From positions 2,983,501 through 3,047,500 of the forward strand of contig NZ_CP162133.1 in the NCBI RefSeq assembly GCF_040833955.1: a stretch of DNA of 64,000 nucleotides. Direction: 5' to 3'. This stretch comes from Leptospira sp. WS60.C2 (GTDB taxonomy: Bacteria; Spirochaetota; Leptospiria; Leptospirales; Leptospiraceae). The notes below the pieces were generated by a model. That model made no database searches and was not told the DNA's origin. It was given only the letters and a program-made list of their open reading frames with translations. Positions 8,216-16,732 of the stretch are shown here, in pieces (position 1 is the stretch's first letter; the number at the start of each line of letters is the position of its first letter). Position numbers and translations under genes: made by a program.

Positions 8216-10703
8216 GTTTATTCTCACTGGAATCTTATTCCTATTTTTTGGATTTCCTGTTTTTGCAGTGAGTATCAAAGCAAAATTGATCAATCCAAAA
8301 AAGGAAGTGGCAGAAAAGAACCTATCTGTATTAATTTTTGAAACCAAAAAATTTGCACAAACAGATGCAGAGGGAAACGTCACACTTGATTTTCCTGCCC
8401 CGGGTGATTACACCTTAAGGTTGTTACGCGATACTGGCATTCAAGAAATCAAAATTTCTGTTGGTAGCGAAGATGAAGCAAGAACGATTTACACAGAAAA
8501 AAAAGCTTCAGCACCTAAGTCAGGAATCGTTGTGGAAGGAGAACGAGAAAAAACCATCGCCTCCAGAACCAAAGTTCGCTATGAAGAAATCAAACGTATG
8601 CCAGGTACATTTGGAGAAGCACTCCGCGCTTTGGAGACCCTGCCTGGAGTCATTCCCAACATTGGATTCGGTGGTGGAGCAAACGGTATCATTATTCGTG
8701 GTGCTAATCCAAATGCGAATACATATTTATATGACGATCTTCCAATCCTATATCCTTTTCACTTAGATGGACTAACATCAGTAATCCATAATGATTTGAT
8801 CAAATCGATTGACTTGTATTCAGGTGCTTATCCAGCAAACTTCAATAATGCGACCGGTGGTATTATTGAAATTGAAACGGTAGATTCCGTTCAAAAAGCT
8901 AAAGGAGCATTTCAAGTATCCCTTTGGAATACAACGGCATACGCGGCGACTCCTACTTCTGGAGGAAAAGGTTATTTAGCAATCGCAGGGAAACTGGGAT
9001 ACTTAGATAGAACTCTCGGAGCCAGTGGTTTACTTCCGGAAGGGATTCGATTACCAAGATACAATGATTCACAAATCAAGTATGTGCATAACTTCACACC
9101 AGAACACCAAATTGCCTTTTATAACTTAACAGCCCAAGATAACTTTGCCATTGATGTTCCAACAAAACCTGCAAACGATCCTACAGGCTCCCAACTCGCA
9201 CTACTCAGTGGTGCCAGGGCAAGTTTTGGACAAAGTTTTAGAACCACTGCACTTCGTTATACCTGGATTCCTGGTGATAAATTTCAAAACCGATTTACTC
9301 TTATTAATTTTGATCCAATCGGTGAATACAACGTAGGTATTGGAGCCATCCAAGGAAAACAATACCAAAGAGGGAGTTATGTTGGTGTGAGGCAAGATGC
9401 CTATTGGACAGCCACAAAATTTTTAAAAGTTGATTTTGGAACAGAGGTTCGACGATTTCAGTTTCGCGATTATGGAACGGAAGTTGCATTGCGTGATCCC
9501 ACAAACCTTGCCCCAAACCCATATAATACAGCTAACCCTGACTTTGTGGGAAGACCTATCAACATTCAAGGCATTTCACCGTATTATAATGCTTATACGA
9601 CACTGCATTTCAAATTTGGTAACTTCTTATTTGAGCCAGGGGCCCGGTATGATTACATTCAAGTTACTGGAAATGGAGCCTTAACTCCAAGAGCGACCGC
9701 ATCTTATACATTCCCAGAAGTCGGGAAAGGAATGACTATCTATGGAAGTGGTGGAGATGTTTCACGTTTTCCACTAACAACTAACTTTAATGCTGAAACA
9801 GGGAACCCTGATTTACGATTTGAACGAGCAAGAAAAGTAAGTGCAGGTATTGATCAAAAAATTGATCAAGTTTGGCAAGTTAAGGCAGAATTCTTTAAAA
9901 ACGAGTTCACAGACACAATCATTGATGATCCTTACGTTTCCACACCAGTAGGATTAAATCCAGATAAATCACAATGGTTAACAAGACCAATCGTAGCCAA
10001 TAGACCACTAAATTATTCGAACAGAGCTACTGGATGGTCGCACGGTTATGAATTGCTCATTCGTAAAAATGCAAGACCAGGCACTAGAGATTGGTTTGGT
10101 TGGATTTCCTACACTTGGTCACAATCGTTCCAAAACACAAACTTATACCAAGTGTATGATGGTGATACAACACAAGTTGGTGGAATCGAACGAAAAATAT
10201 TAGCTGCTTACTTTCCTAATTCTATCGAACAATTAGCACCGTGGGATCGAACACACGTAGCAAACGTAATTTACGGATGGAGAGTCAATGAAGGATTTCA
10301 AATCGGTGGGCGTTGGAGTTATTTAACATCTGTTCCATCTCGACCAATTATTGGTGACGATGGTGGAAGATTTTCTAACCCGATCAACGGATTAACGTTC
10401 TGGAATCCCAGATATTCAAATAATCCGTATACGGCAGAATATGGGAATGTCAAAAGAGGAACTGACTTTCATAGATTTGATATTCGATTTGATATCTTCG
10501 AAAACTATTCATGGGGTTACCTAAACTGGTATCTTGAAATTGTAAACGTCTACATGAGAAAAAACAAAAATGGATTTGATTTTGATAACTCTAGACCTTT
10601 TTCGGCAACAAACCCAAGAGAAAACGATACATTCGGTACTTTAGAATTACCTGGTGGCACAGTAATTCCATTTTTCAACGTAGGTATGGAGGTACATTTT
10701 TAA
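8187..10703 (+). CDS. TonB-dependent outer-membrane receptor
   Basis: The 838-residue protein has a signal peptide cleaved near residue 27 (PVFA). A carboxypeptidase-regulatory-like beta-sandwich follows (about 30-100), then a likely TonB box (SGIVVEG, about 112-118). A plug domain (about 125-240) holds the typical IIIRGANPNANTYLYDD segment, and the rest is a 22-strand-type barrel ending in an aromatic residue (VGMEVHF). It should import a large or scarce ligand with energy from the ExbB-ExbD-TonB genes downstream. The ligand cannot be read from sequence. There is no siderophore or cobalamin gene next to it, and the riboswitch-controlled genes are 18 kb away. Confidence 0.93.
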   Translation: MKSAKYKLNKFILTGILFLFFGFPVFAVSIKAKLINPKKEVAEKNLSVLIFETKKFAQTDAEGNVTLDFPAPGDYTLRLLRDTGIQEIKISVGSEDEARTIYTEKKASAPKSGIVVEGEREKTIASRTKVRYEEIKRMPGTFGEALRALETLPGVIPNIGFGGGANGIIIRGANPNANTYLYDDLPILYPFHLDGLTSVIHNDLIKSIDLYSGAYPANFNNATGGIIEIETVDSVQKAKGAFQVSLWNTTAYAATPTSGGKGYLAIAGKLGYLDRTLGASGLLPEGIRLPRYNDSQIKYVHNFTPEHQIAFYNLTAQDNFAIDVPTKPANDPTGSQLALLSGARASFGQSFRTTALRYTWIPGDKFQNRFTLINFDPIGEYNVGIGAIQGKQYQRGSYVGVRQDAYWTATKFLKVDFGTEVRRFQFRDYGTEVALRDPTNLAPNPYNTANPDFVGRPINIQGISPYYNAYTTLHFKFGNFLFEPGARYDYIQVTGNGALTPRATASYTFPEVGKGMTIYGSGGDVSRFPLTTNFNAETGNPDLRFERARKVSAGIDQKIDQVWQVKAEFFKNEFTDTIIDDPYVSTPVGLNPDKSQWLTRPIVANRPLNYSNRATGWSHGYELLIRKNARPGTRDWFGWISYTWSQSFQNTNLYQVYDGDTTQVGGIERKILAAYFPNSIEQLAPWDRTHVANVIYGWRVNEGFQIGGRWSYLTSVPSRPIIGDDGGRFSNPINGLTFWNPRYSNNPYTAEYGNVKRGTDFHRFDIRFDIFENYSWGYLNWYLEIVNVYMRKNKNGFDFDNSRPFSATNPRENDTFGTLELPGGTVIPFFNVGMEVHF

Positions 10704-11206
10704 TGAAGCACATATCATTCGTTTTCATCCTTCTTTTTATTTTCGGTTGTTCCGAAGGTAAAAAATTTGAAGATTCTTATAATGAAAGTTTATTGTTACA
10801 ATATCTACTGACACCAAATGCACCACAGTCCACTTGTGAAACGATGATTACTAACAAAGATCTTTGTTTCCAAGCTTATTATACATCCGTGGGAGGAAGT
10901 TTTACTCCGAGCAGTGCTGCTGATAAAACACAAACTTGCCAGAGTCTTATCACTAGTCCTCTTTACAACAATTTGTCAAGTATAGCTAAAACATGTTCAT
11001 TTCAATGCCAGTCGACTGATTGGAAAACTAAAACAGATGCTGGCACCTGTGGTCAGTTGACATTAGAAGGTTTGATTAATGCTAGTATCTCAAGTCCAAC
11101 TGCCATTGCATGTTTACGATCTTGTTTTGCAGTCACAAACAATCAAATTACGAATGATCAGATACCTTTGTATTTCTTATTTAATATAATTCAAGAAGGA
11201 GATTAA
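10703..11206 (+). CDS. Cysteine-rich lipoprotein
   Basis: The 167-residue protein begins in the TAATG overlap with the receptor stop. Its signal ends in FIFGC (Cys16). The mature part contains about eight more cysteines spread as pairs, suggesting several disulfides and an exported, stable fold. I do not recognise the family. Its place between the receptor and exbB makes it a likely surface or periplasmic partner of the receptor. Confidence 0.8.
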   Translation: MKHISFVFILLFIFGCSEGKKFEDSYNESLLLQYLLTPNAPQSTCETMITNKDLCFQAYYTSVGGSFTPSSAADKTQTCQSLITSPLYNNLSSIAKTCSFQCQSTDWKTKTDAGTCGQLTLEGLINASISSPTAIACLRSCFAVTNNQITNDQIPLYFLFNIIQEGD

Positions 11207-11207
11207 A

Positions 11208-11822
11208 ATGCAAGAATATGTAGAGTTAGGTGAAGAATTAGTTTTCGTTGCAATGGGAATCGCAAGCGTGATTGCTTTAGCAGTATTTGCAGAGAGATTG
11301 ATTTACTACAAAAAAACATTAGGTAAAAAAAACGAAGACTACTTATCGGAAGTGAGAAACTCACTACAAGAAGAGCCTGAAATTCATTGGAAAACAAACG
11401 TAGGAGAAGATTCGATCTATCACCGATTTCTCCAATTCGCGTTAAAACAATTAAAATTAGGACGAAAAGGCCTTGATGAAAGTTTAGATGGTCAGATCCT
11501 ATCAGAAAAATTGGAACTTGAAAAACGGCTTCCAATCCTAAATACGCTAGGGAACAATGCGCCTTTCATTGGACTTCTAGGTACCGTGTTAGGTGTTATC
11601 AAAGCTTTTTATGGATTGGGAACTTTAGGTAGCTCTGGTGCAGAAGTCGTGATGCGTTCGATCTCGACTGCCCTTCTTGCGACAGCTGCCGGTCTTGCTG
11701 TGGCAATTCCAGTAGTTATGGCAAATAATTATTTTTCCAGAAAGGCAAAAGTCATTTTGCAAAATCTCGAAATATTGAAAAAAGAACTACTCTCTTATCA
11801 AATGAATAAGACAAAGGTATAA
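11208..11822 (+). CDS. exbB: Biopolymer transport protein ExbB (MotA/TolQ/ExbB family)
   Basis: The 204-residue inner-membrane protein has three helices. The first is at about 12-35. The conserved pair at about 118-140 and 152-172 contains the family signature GLLGTVLGVIKAF and the small-residue helix TALLATAAGLAVAIP. With ExbD it forms the proton-driven motor that energises TonB. It starts one base after the preceding stop, with AAGGAG seven bases ahead, and is followed by exbD after 2 bases. Confidence 0.93.
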   Translation: MQEYVELGEELVFVAMGIASVIALAVFAERLIYYKKTLGKKNEDYLSEVRNSLQEEPEIHWKTNVGEDSIYHRFLQFALKQLKLGRKGLDESLDGQILSEKLELEKRLPILNTLGNNAPFIGLLGTVLGVIKAFYGLGTLGSSGAEVVMRSISTALLATAAGLAVAIPVVMANNYFSRKAKVILQNLEILKKELLSYQMNKTKV

Positions 11823-11824
11823 TT

Positions 11825-12226
11825 ATGGCTGGAGCATCAGGATCACAAGACGAAGAAATTGGAAGTATTAACATCACACCAATGGTGGATGTGATTTTAG
11901 TACTTCTTGTTATCTTTATGGTTACTGCAAATTTTCTGAAAAAAGAAAGTTTGAACATCAATTTACCAAAAGTACAGGCTGCCGATCCAAACGTGGCAGA
12001 ATCGGTTCAAGTTGCCTTAACCAAAACAGGTGCAATTCTTTTGGAAGGCAAAGACACGGACATAACTGGTCTTGTACGCAACTTGGAAAGAGAAGCAAAA
12101 ATCAGACCGAACATGCGCTTGACTTTATCTGCAGACGAGAGTTTGCCTTATGGAAAAATCACGGAGCTGATGGGAATCATCCGAAAAGCCGGAGTGACTA
12201 AAATTGCCCTCAGTGTAAAAAAATGA
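11825..12226 (+). CDS. exbD: Biopolymer transport protein ExbD
   Basis: The 133-residue protein has a short cytoplasmic start and one transmembrane helix carrying the essential proton-binding Asp22 (PMVDVILVLLVIF). The periplasmic domain ends in the usual YGKITELMGIIRKAG segment. It works with ExbB in the TonB motor. It overlaps the tonB gene by 4 bases, so translation is probably coupled. Confidence 0.93.
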   Translation: MAGASGSQDEEIGSINITPMVDVILVLLVIFMVTANFLKKESLNINLPKVQAADPNVAESVQVALTKTGAILLEGKDTDITGLVRNLEREAKIRPNMRLTLSADESLPYGKITELMGIIRKAGVTKIALSVKK

Positions 12227-12876
12227 GTCGCCTGACAGCTCTATTTCGTAGGTTCAAAACTTCGATTAAACAAAATAAAGAGCGAGTGTTTCACATTTGT
12301 TTGGTAGGAAGTTTATTCATTCATACGGCAACTTACGCGGGTTATAGGATCAGCCAACTTCGAGGAGAAGAAGTTGTGGAAGACTCTGCTTTCGAAGATG
12401 TCGATGTTAGTTTTGAAGAGATCCCACCAGAACTCATTGGAGGTACCTCTTCGCCTGCACCCATTGAAAAACAAGAATGGGTGGAAGGAAGTAACAAAGA
12501 TAAAGCCGATGAACCAGATAATGCCGATATCAATCCAAACCAATTGTCTGGAAATGGAACCGACAAAGATGGATATTTATTTTCGTTTAACGGAGATAAA
12601 ATGCCTAGTGCGATCATTGACTTTGATTTAAGAGAATATTTTCCACCGCAGGCAAAAGCTGCAAACATAATGGAAAAACAGGTAATCTTGCTTGTACAAG
12701 TCAATGAAGATGGGAGTTTACAATCCGCAAAAATAGTATCGGGGCGCGCGGGATATGGCTTCGATGAGGCCGCACTCAAACTAATCAAGCGAGTACGTTT
12801 TAGTCCTGGATATGTCCAAGGGCAACCCAAGAAAATGGCGCATCGTTTACCCATTACGTTCTCACTCGAAGATTAG
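12223..12876 (+). CDS. tonB: TonB-family energy transducer
   Basis: The 217-residue protein has one N-terminal membrane helix (about 24-45) and an acidic periplasmic linker that lacks the long Pro/Lys repeats of enterobacterial TonB. A C-terminal TonB domain follows (about 130-217), with AKIVSGRAGYGFDEAALKLI and the final LPITF strand. It should bind the TonB box of the receptor upstream. The short linker is common in spirochaetes and Bacteroidetes-like systems. It completes an exbB-exbD-tonB set with overlapping ends. Confidence 0.9.
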   Translation: MSRLTALFRRFKTSIKQNKERVFHICLVGSLFIHTATYAGYRISQLRGEEVVEDSAFEDVDVSFEEIPPELIGGTSSPAPIEKQEWVEGSNKDKADEPDNADINPNQLSGNGTDKDGYLFSFNGDKMPSAIIDFDLREYFPPQAKAANIMEKQVILLVQVNEDGSLQSAKIVSGRAGYGFDEAALKLIKRVRFSPGYVQGQPKKMAHRLPITFSLED

Positions 12877-12881
12877 ATTTT

Positions 12882-14795
12882 ATGGGTATAGCAATGAGCA
12901 GATTGTTAGAAAAACCATATCTATCGATCTGCTTACTTTTTCTAATCACCTCTGTTGCAATCACGTCTTATACCTATTCTCTACTCAAACCTAAAGACAC
13001 TTCTATTTCAGAATACTATCTCACCGACAATGCTGACTATTTTGTGGGAGATATTCCTGCAGATGATTCAGGAATGGTTGATTTTCAAAAAATGCATAAA
13101 GTGTATTGGTTATCCACTTCAGGTTGGATTAACGATGACGAAATCAAACGGATTGCTGATTCAGAATACATTTGGCTAAGATCAAAAGCTTTTTCTACCA
13201 TTGAAAACGAAGACCTTCATTTCTTACTAGAGCACTCTGGCTTGAATATTGAAATTTTCAATGAGTATGGAAACTCTATTTTTAAATATGGAGAATTTTC
13301 AGATCCAAAGTATTTACCAAGTTTATTCCAATCCAAATTTTCTTGGGTCAAAATACCAAACGATAATTCAAAATATTATTATTTTCGATTGTACCACAAA
13401 AAAGGAATTTTATTCTCCATAACAATCATTGATAACTTGATTGGCAAACAAACTGCACTTTATCGAGAGATTGCTCTAAAAAACTTAACAACTATTTTTT
13501 TCCATTCATTCTTTATGATGATAGGAATTATATGTGCCTTGGTTTATTTTATTGAATATAAAAAGCAATATAACATCCTTCTCGATTTTTCTGCGTTTGC
13601 ACTATGTTTTGGTATTTTGGGTTTAACATCGAATGAATTCATACGTTTTCTTTTTACAAATACACAAACGTTGTATATCCTTTCCATTATTTCATCAAAC
13701 TTCGTCTTTATACCCATGTTGTCTGGTGTCAGAAGATTGTTTGGTAGTGGATCTTTTAAAGTATTAGATTTATTAATTTACATCGATGTTTTTGTCTGCT
13801 CACTCACCACGATTTTAGTTTTTTCACTGCCATTCACCGACATTTCACATTCCTTTTTCATAAGTACTCGTAGTTTCTTTATTCTATTCAATATACTCAA
13901 TATCTTAGGACCTATTTTGATTACATATGAATCATGGAAAAAAGGAAACAAAGAAGCATTTGGACATTTTGTTGGCTTTAGTGTTACTTTGTTACTTGTC
14001 ATACTTGAAATCTTTTTAGCGATCAAATATAATGATAACTCACCATCTGGAATCGTATTCTGGGGAGTATTGTTTGGAGTGATTTCACAAGGTTTTGCTC
14101 TTGAAAGGACATTATTTGCAGACAGACAAAAAGCACTCCTTTACAAAGAAGATTTACTCAAAGCAGAAAAAACTTTAAAAGAGAGCCAGCTTAAAACATT
14201 ACAAACAAAAATGAATCCCCATTATTTGTTTAATTCTCTCAATACAATCCATGCTTTACATAAAATAAAACCTGAATTGATCGGGGATGCGATTATGAGT
14301 TTAGCCAACAATTATCGCTTCATTTCAGATCGAACTGATCGTGACTGGATTCCATTTGATGAGGAATGGAACTTTTTAGAGGACTATTTACATCTACAAA
14401 AACTTAGATTTTTTGATACCATTCAAATTGATTTTAAAAAATCAGGTGACTTTCGTTCCGTTGTCTTACCTCCTCTTCTCTTGCAACCCATCATTGAAAA
14501 TTCATTCAAACATGGGTTTCGAGGTTCATCAGACATTCAATTTCAACTATTCATCCATGCAAAAATGATAAAAGATTCTGTTTTTAGCTTTGTTGTATAT
14601 GATAATGGAACAGGAATTCCTGAAGATCTTTTGTCCGATAAACAAAAGTTATTGAGTCGTTCCCTTGGGAATATCAAAGAACGATTAAAAAATCTATATT
14701 CAGAATTTAGATTTGATATTACAAAGAACTATCCAGAAGGAACAAGAACAGAAATCGAAATTATCCTAAGCTCTAAGGTTCAGTCAACTTCCTAA
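12882..14795 (+). CDS. LytS-type sensor histidine kinase with membrane domain
   Basis: The 637-residue protein has a first membrane helix (about 15-35), an exported sensing region (about 40-190) and six to seven helices (about 200-405). A coiled linker leads to the His_kinase domain, with the phospho-accepting His at about 447 in KMNPHYLFNSLNTI, and then a HATPase with N box PIIENSFKHG and G box DNGTGIP. This kinase type partners LytTR regulators, so the cognate regulator is very likely the one at 6225. The two enclose the lipoprotein/TonB block. An alternative ATG lies 12 bases inside; neither has a good ribosome-binding site. Its 3' end overlaps the convergent SCO1 gene by 23 bases. Confidence 0.92.
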   Translation: MGIAMSRLLEKPYLSICLLFLITSVAITSYTYSLLKPKDTSISEYYLTDNADYFVGDIPADDSGMVDFQKMHKVYWLSTSGWINDDEIKRIADSEYIWLRSKAFSTIENEDLHFLLEHSGLNIEIFNEYGNSIFKYGEFSDPKYLPSLFQSKFSWVKIPNDNSKYYYFRLYHKKGILFSITIIDNLIGKQTALYREIALKNLTTIFFHSFFMMIGIICALVYFIEYKKQYNILLDFSAFALCFGILGLTSNEFIRFLFTNTQTLYILSIISSNFVFIPMLSGVRRLFGSGSFKVLDLLIYIDVFVCSLTTILVFSLPFTDISHSFFISTRSFFILFNILNILGPILITYESWKKGNKEAFGHFVGFSVTLLLVILEIFLAIKYNDNSPSGIVFWGVLFGVISQGFALERTLFADRQKALLYKEDLLKAEKTLKESQLKTLQTKMNPHYLFNSLNTIHALHKIKPELIGDAIMSLANNYRFISDRTDRDWIPFDEEWNFLEDYLHLQKLRFFDTIQIDFKKSGDFRSVVLPPLLLQPIIENSFKHGFRGSSDIQFQLFIHAKMIKDSVFSFVVYDNGTGIPEDLLSDKQKLLSRSLGNIKERLKNLYSEFRFDITKNYPEGTRTEIEIILSSKVQSTS

Positions 14796-15345
14796 GTTCG
14801 CTCGCAAGTGCATTAGCTGAAACGCCACCTGGAAAAGTTTTGACTGGTGTTAAACTTTCATCAATCACATAGATGAAATTGGAGTGATCAATTCGATAGG
14901 AATTTCCTTGGCCCACCTTTTCTCGAACAATCCCAAACATCTTTGTCAATTTTTCAAGACTTTCGACATTCGGTGAGAGTGCTGTCAGATTTTTGCTTGG
15001 GAAGTTTTGTACATATTTCTCTAACGTGGAAGGAGAATCTCGATCAGGATCTAGTGTGATAAACACAAATTGAAACTCTTTTGCCTTCTCACCTAAGATC
15101 AAGGAAGCCCTACCAAAATTCGTTAATGTTAGCGGGCACATATCTGGGCAATGGGAAAATCCAAAATACATTACTGATTTTTTTCGCGTCCAAAAGTTTG
15201 GATCCAAGGATTCCCCACTTGGCAAGACAAAACCCATTTGGTTCCAAACCTTTTGATTAAAATCAACTTTCGATTGGCAACTAACATGAAGTATAATGAA
15301 TATGAAAATTTGAATTGGATAGAGAATTAAACGGCGACAATCCAT
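14773..15345 (-). CDS. SCO1/SenC copper chaperone lipoprotein
   Basis: The 190-residue protein has an N-terminal signal ending in LHVSC, probably lipidated. A thioredoxin-like fold carries the copper ligands CPDMC (C-x3-C) and the distal His in IDHSNFIYVID. SCO proteins deliver copper to periplasmic cuproenzymes, classically the CuA site of cytochrome oxidase. Here the partner is more likely the multicopper oxidase encoded just upstream, whose end overlaps this start by 19 bases. It is last in a four-gene copper operon. Confidence 0.9.
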   Translation of the reverse strand: MDCRRLILYPIQIFIFIILHVSCQSKVDFNQKVWNQMGFVLPSGESLDPNFWTRKKSVMYFGFSHCPDMCPLTLTNFGRASLILGEKAKEFQFVFITLDPDRDSPSTLEKYVQNFPSKNLTALSPNVESLEKLTKMFGIVREKVGQGNSYRIDHSNFIYVIDESLTPVKTFPGGVSANALASELRKLTEP

Positions 15346-16391
15346 CCCATTCCTCCATTTTCTGCCATGTGTGTTTGGTGCGGATGGAACATATAACGTC
15401 CCTTTTTCTTCAGCACAAATTCAATCACAACACGTTCCGTTTGGCCAATGGTCACAACGTCCGAATGCCCATCAGGGACAGTTGTTCCTAAACTACGAAT
15501 GATATCAAATGTTTGTGCATGCAAATGAAACGTCATCACAGGTTCTCGTTCCATCATGTTTTGAATGTAAAAACGAACTCTTTCTCCAACTGGAACTTTC
15601 ATAGGATAACGGTCATAGATTCCTGCTATTCCATTCCAGGTGTAATAATCATTCTTCCCTTGACCTTTTATATCCCATCCAGAAAACGTAAGAACAAATT
15701 CATGTGCTGGTTTCCTTTTGACAACTGGATCAACGAGTAAGGCACCATACAATCCTTTGGCAGTATGTACCATAAGTGGCGGAACATGACAATGATAAGG
15801 GTGTAATCCTACGGGACCAGCTTCAATCGTATATGTCCTTTCTCCAAATGCTGGAATAGGTTCCCAACCATCTTCTAGTGGATCATGAGATCCATGAAAA
15901 TGTAACGAGTGAGGATCTGGACTCGAATTTTTAACATGAATTCGAAGTTTATCCCCTAAATTTGCGCGTAAAATAGGCCCAGGTACAACTCCATCAAATG
16001 TCCATGCTTGGTAATTCACATTATGAGCAATATTGACACTTAATGGAAATAGGTTTAACTGGAATTCCTTTATCTTACTTTTCGAATTACTATAATTAGG
16101 TGGATAGTAAAACCTTTGCGTATAATCCTCCTTTATAAAAAAAGGAGGATGAGCCATACTTCCGTATGTATTGGTTCCTCGTAAACTTCCACCAGCACCA
16201 ATGGAATTCTGATAGTTATCACTAACTGTTGGAGTTGTTACCACTCCATAGTTTGTTTGTGTGGTAGATGGATCAGTCGGTCCACAAATTTCATTTGATC
16301 TTTTGGAATTAAATCCCATGGAACCAAAAATGGATCCTACAAAACCCATCACTCCAAAACCAATTGTAGTTAAAAAACTTTTCCGATCCAT
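15327..16391 (-). CDS. Two-domain multicopper oxidase
   Basis: The 354-residue exported protein has a Tat-like start with RK in place of RR (MDRKSFLTTIG). Four His-pair motifs for a trinuclear copper centre are visible: H164-F-H166, H200-C-H202, H289-L-H291 and H336-P-H338. The type 1 copper Cys is present only in domain 1 (C201, with H209 and a Leu at the axial place), while domain 2 has Pro instead (HPH). This fits two-domain oxidases with the electron-entry copper in domain 1. A NirK nitrite reductase is less likely because the paired HxH motifs are all kept. Substrate unknown; copper or organic electron donors are possible. Confidence 0.87.
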   Translation of the reverse strand: MDRKSFLTTIGFGVMGFVGSIFGSMGFNSKRSNEICGPTDPSTTQTNYGVVTTPTVSDNYQNSIGAGGSLRGTNTYGSMAHPPFFIKEDYTQRFYYPPNYSNSKSKIKEFQLNLFPLSVNIAHNVNYQAWTFDGVVPGPILRANLGDKLRIHVKNSSPDPHSLHFHGSHDPLEDGWEPIPAFGERTYTIEAGPVGLHPYHCHVPPLMVHTAKGLYGALLVDPVVKRKPAHEFVLTFSGWDIKGQGKNDYYTWNGIAGIYDRYPMKVPVGERVRFYIQNMMEREPVMTFHLHAQTFDIIRSLGTTVPDGHSDVVTIGQTERVVIEFVLKKKGRYMFHPHQTHMAENGGMGWIVAV

Positions 16392-16407
16392 CGCTTTCTT
16401 CTCTATT

Positions 16408-16719
16408 TTAGATATGAGAAACTAAACTCAATATCCAAACAATGACGAAAACGGCAAACCCACCACCAACTGCGATCTGTTTGAATTTTTTGTCATACTC
16501 CGTATCCACAAAAAGTAAATAAGATGCTGGTCCAACAACAGGTACGATGAGGATCACGAGTGACCAAACAATTTGTTTGATCGTTGTCATATCTTTTTGT
16601 TTGGACAATCCAAATAAAGCAAGGGGAGCCCAAACCATTGTCAAAACAAATGGCAAATAATACGCGTACGATCCGATAAAGTAAGTCCAAAAACTTGGAT
16701 TAGCAAAATTTGTTTCCAT
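16408..16719 (-). CDS. Small membrane protein, PLDc_N-like
   Basis: The 103-residue protein has three hydrophobic helices. The middle one ends in VPVVGPASYLLF, the pattern of the phospholipase D nuclease N-terminal membrane domain found alone in small proteins. AGGAG lies about eight bases upstream of the start. It sits between the beta-helix cupredoxin and the oxidase. The C-terminus of the beta-helix protein has the same type of segment (LLIPFIGSLVYLY), so the two probably associate in the membrane. Confidence 0.8.
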   Translation of the reverse strand: METNFANPSFWTYFIGSYAYYLPFVLTMVWAPLALFGLSKQKDMTTIKQIVWSLVILIVPVVGPASYLLFVDTEYDKKFKQIAVGGGFAVFVIVWILSLVSHI

Positions 16720-16732
16720 AATAAAACTCCTA

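Noticed and set aside
12342..12854. 170-codon open frame on the minus strand inside tonB
   Set aside because: It lies wholly opposite a gene with clear TonB features and has no ribosome-binding site or recognisable domain.
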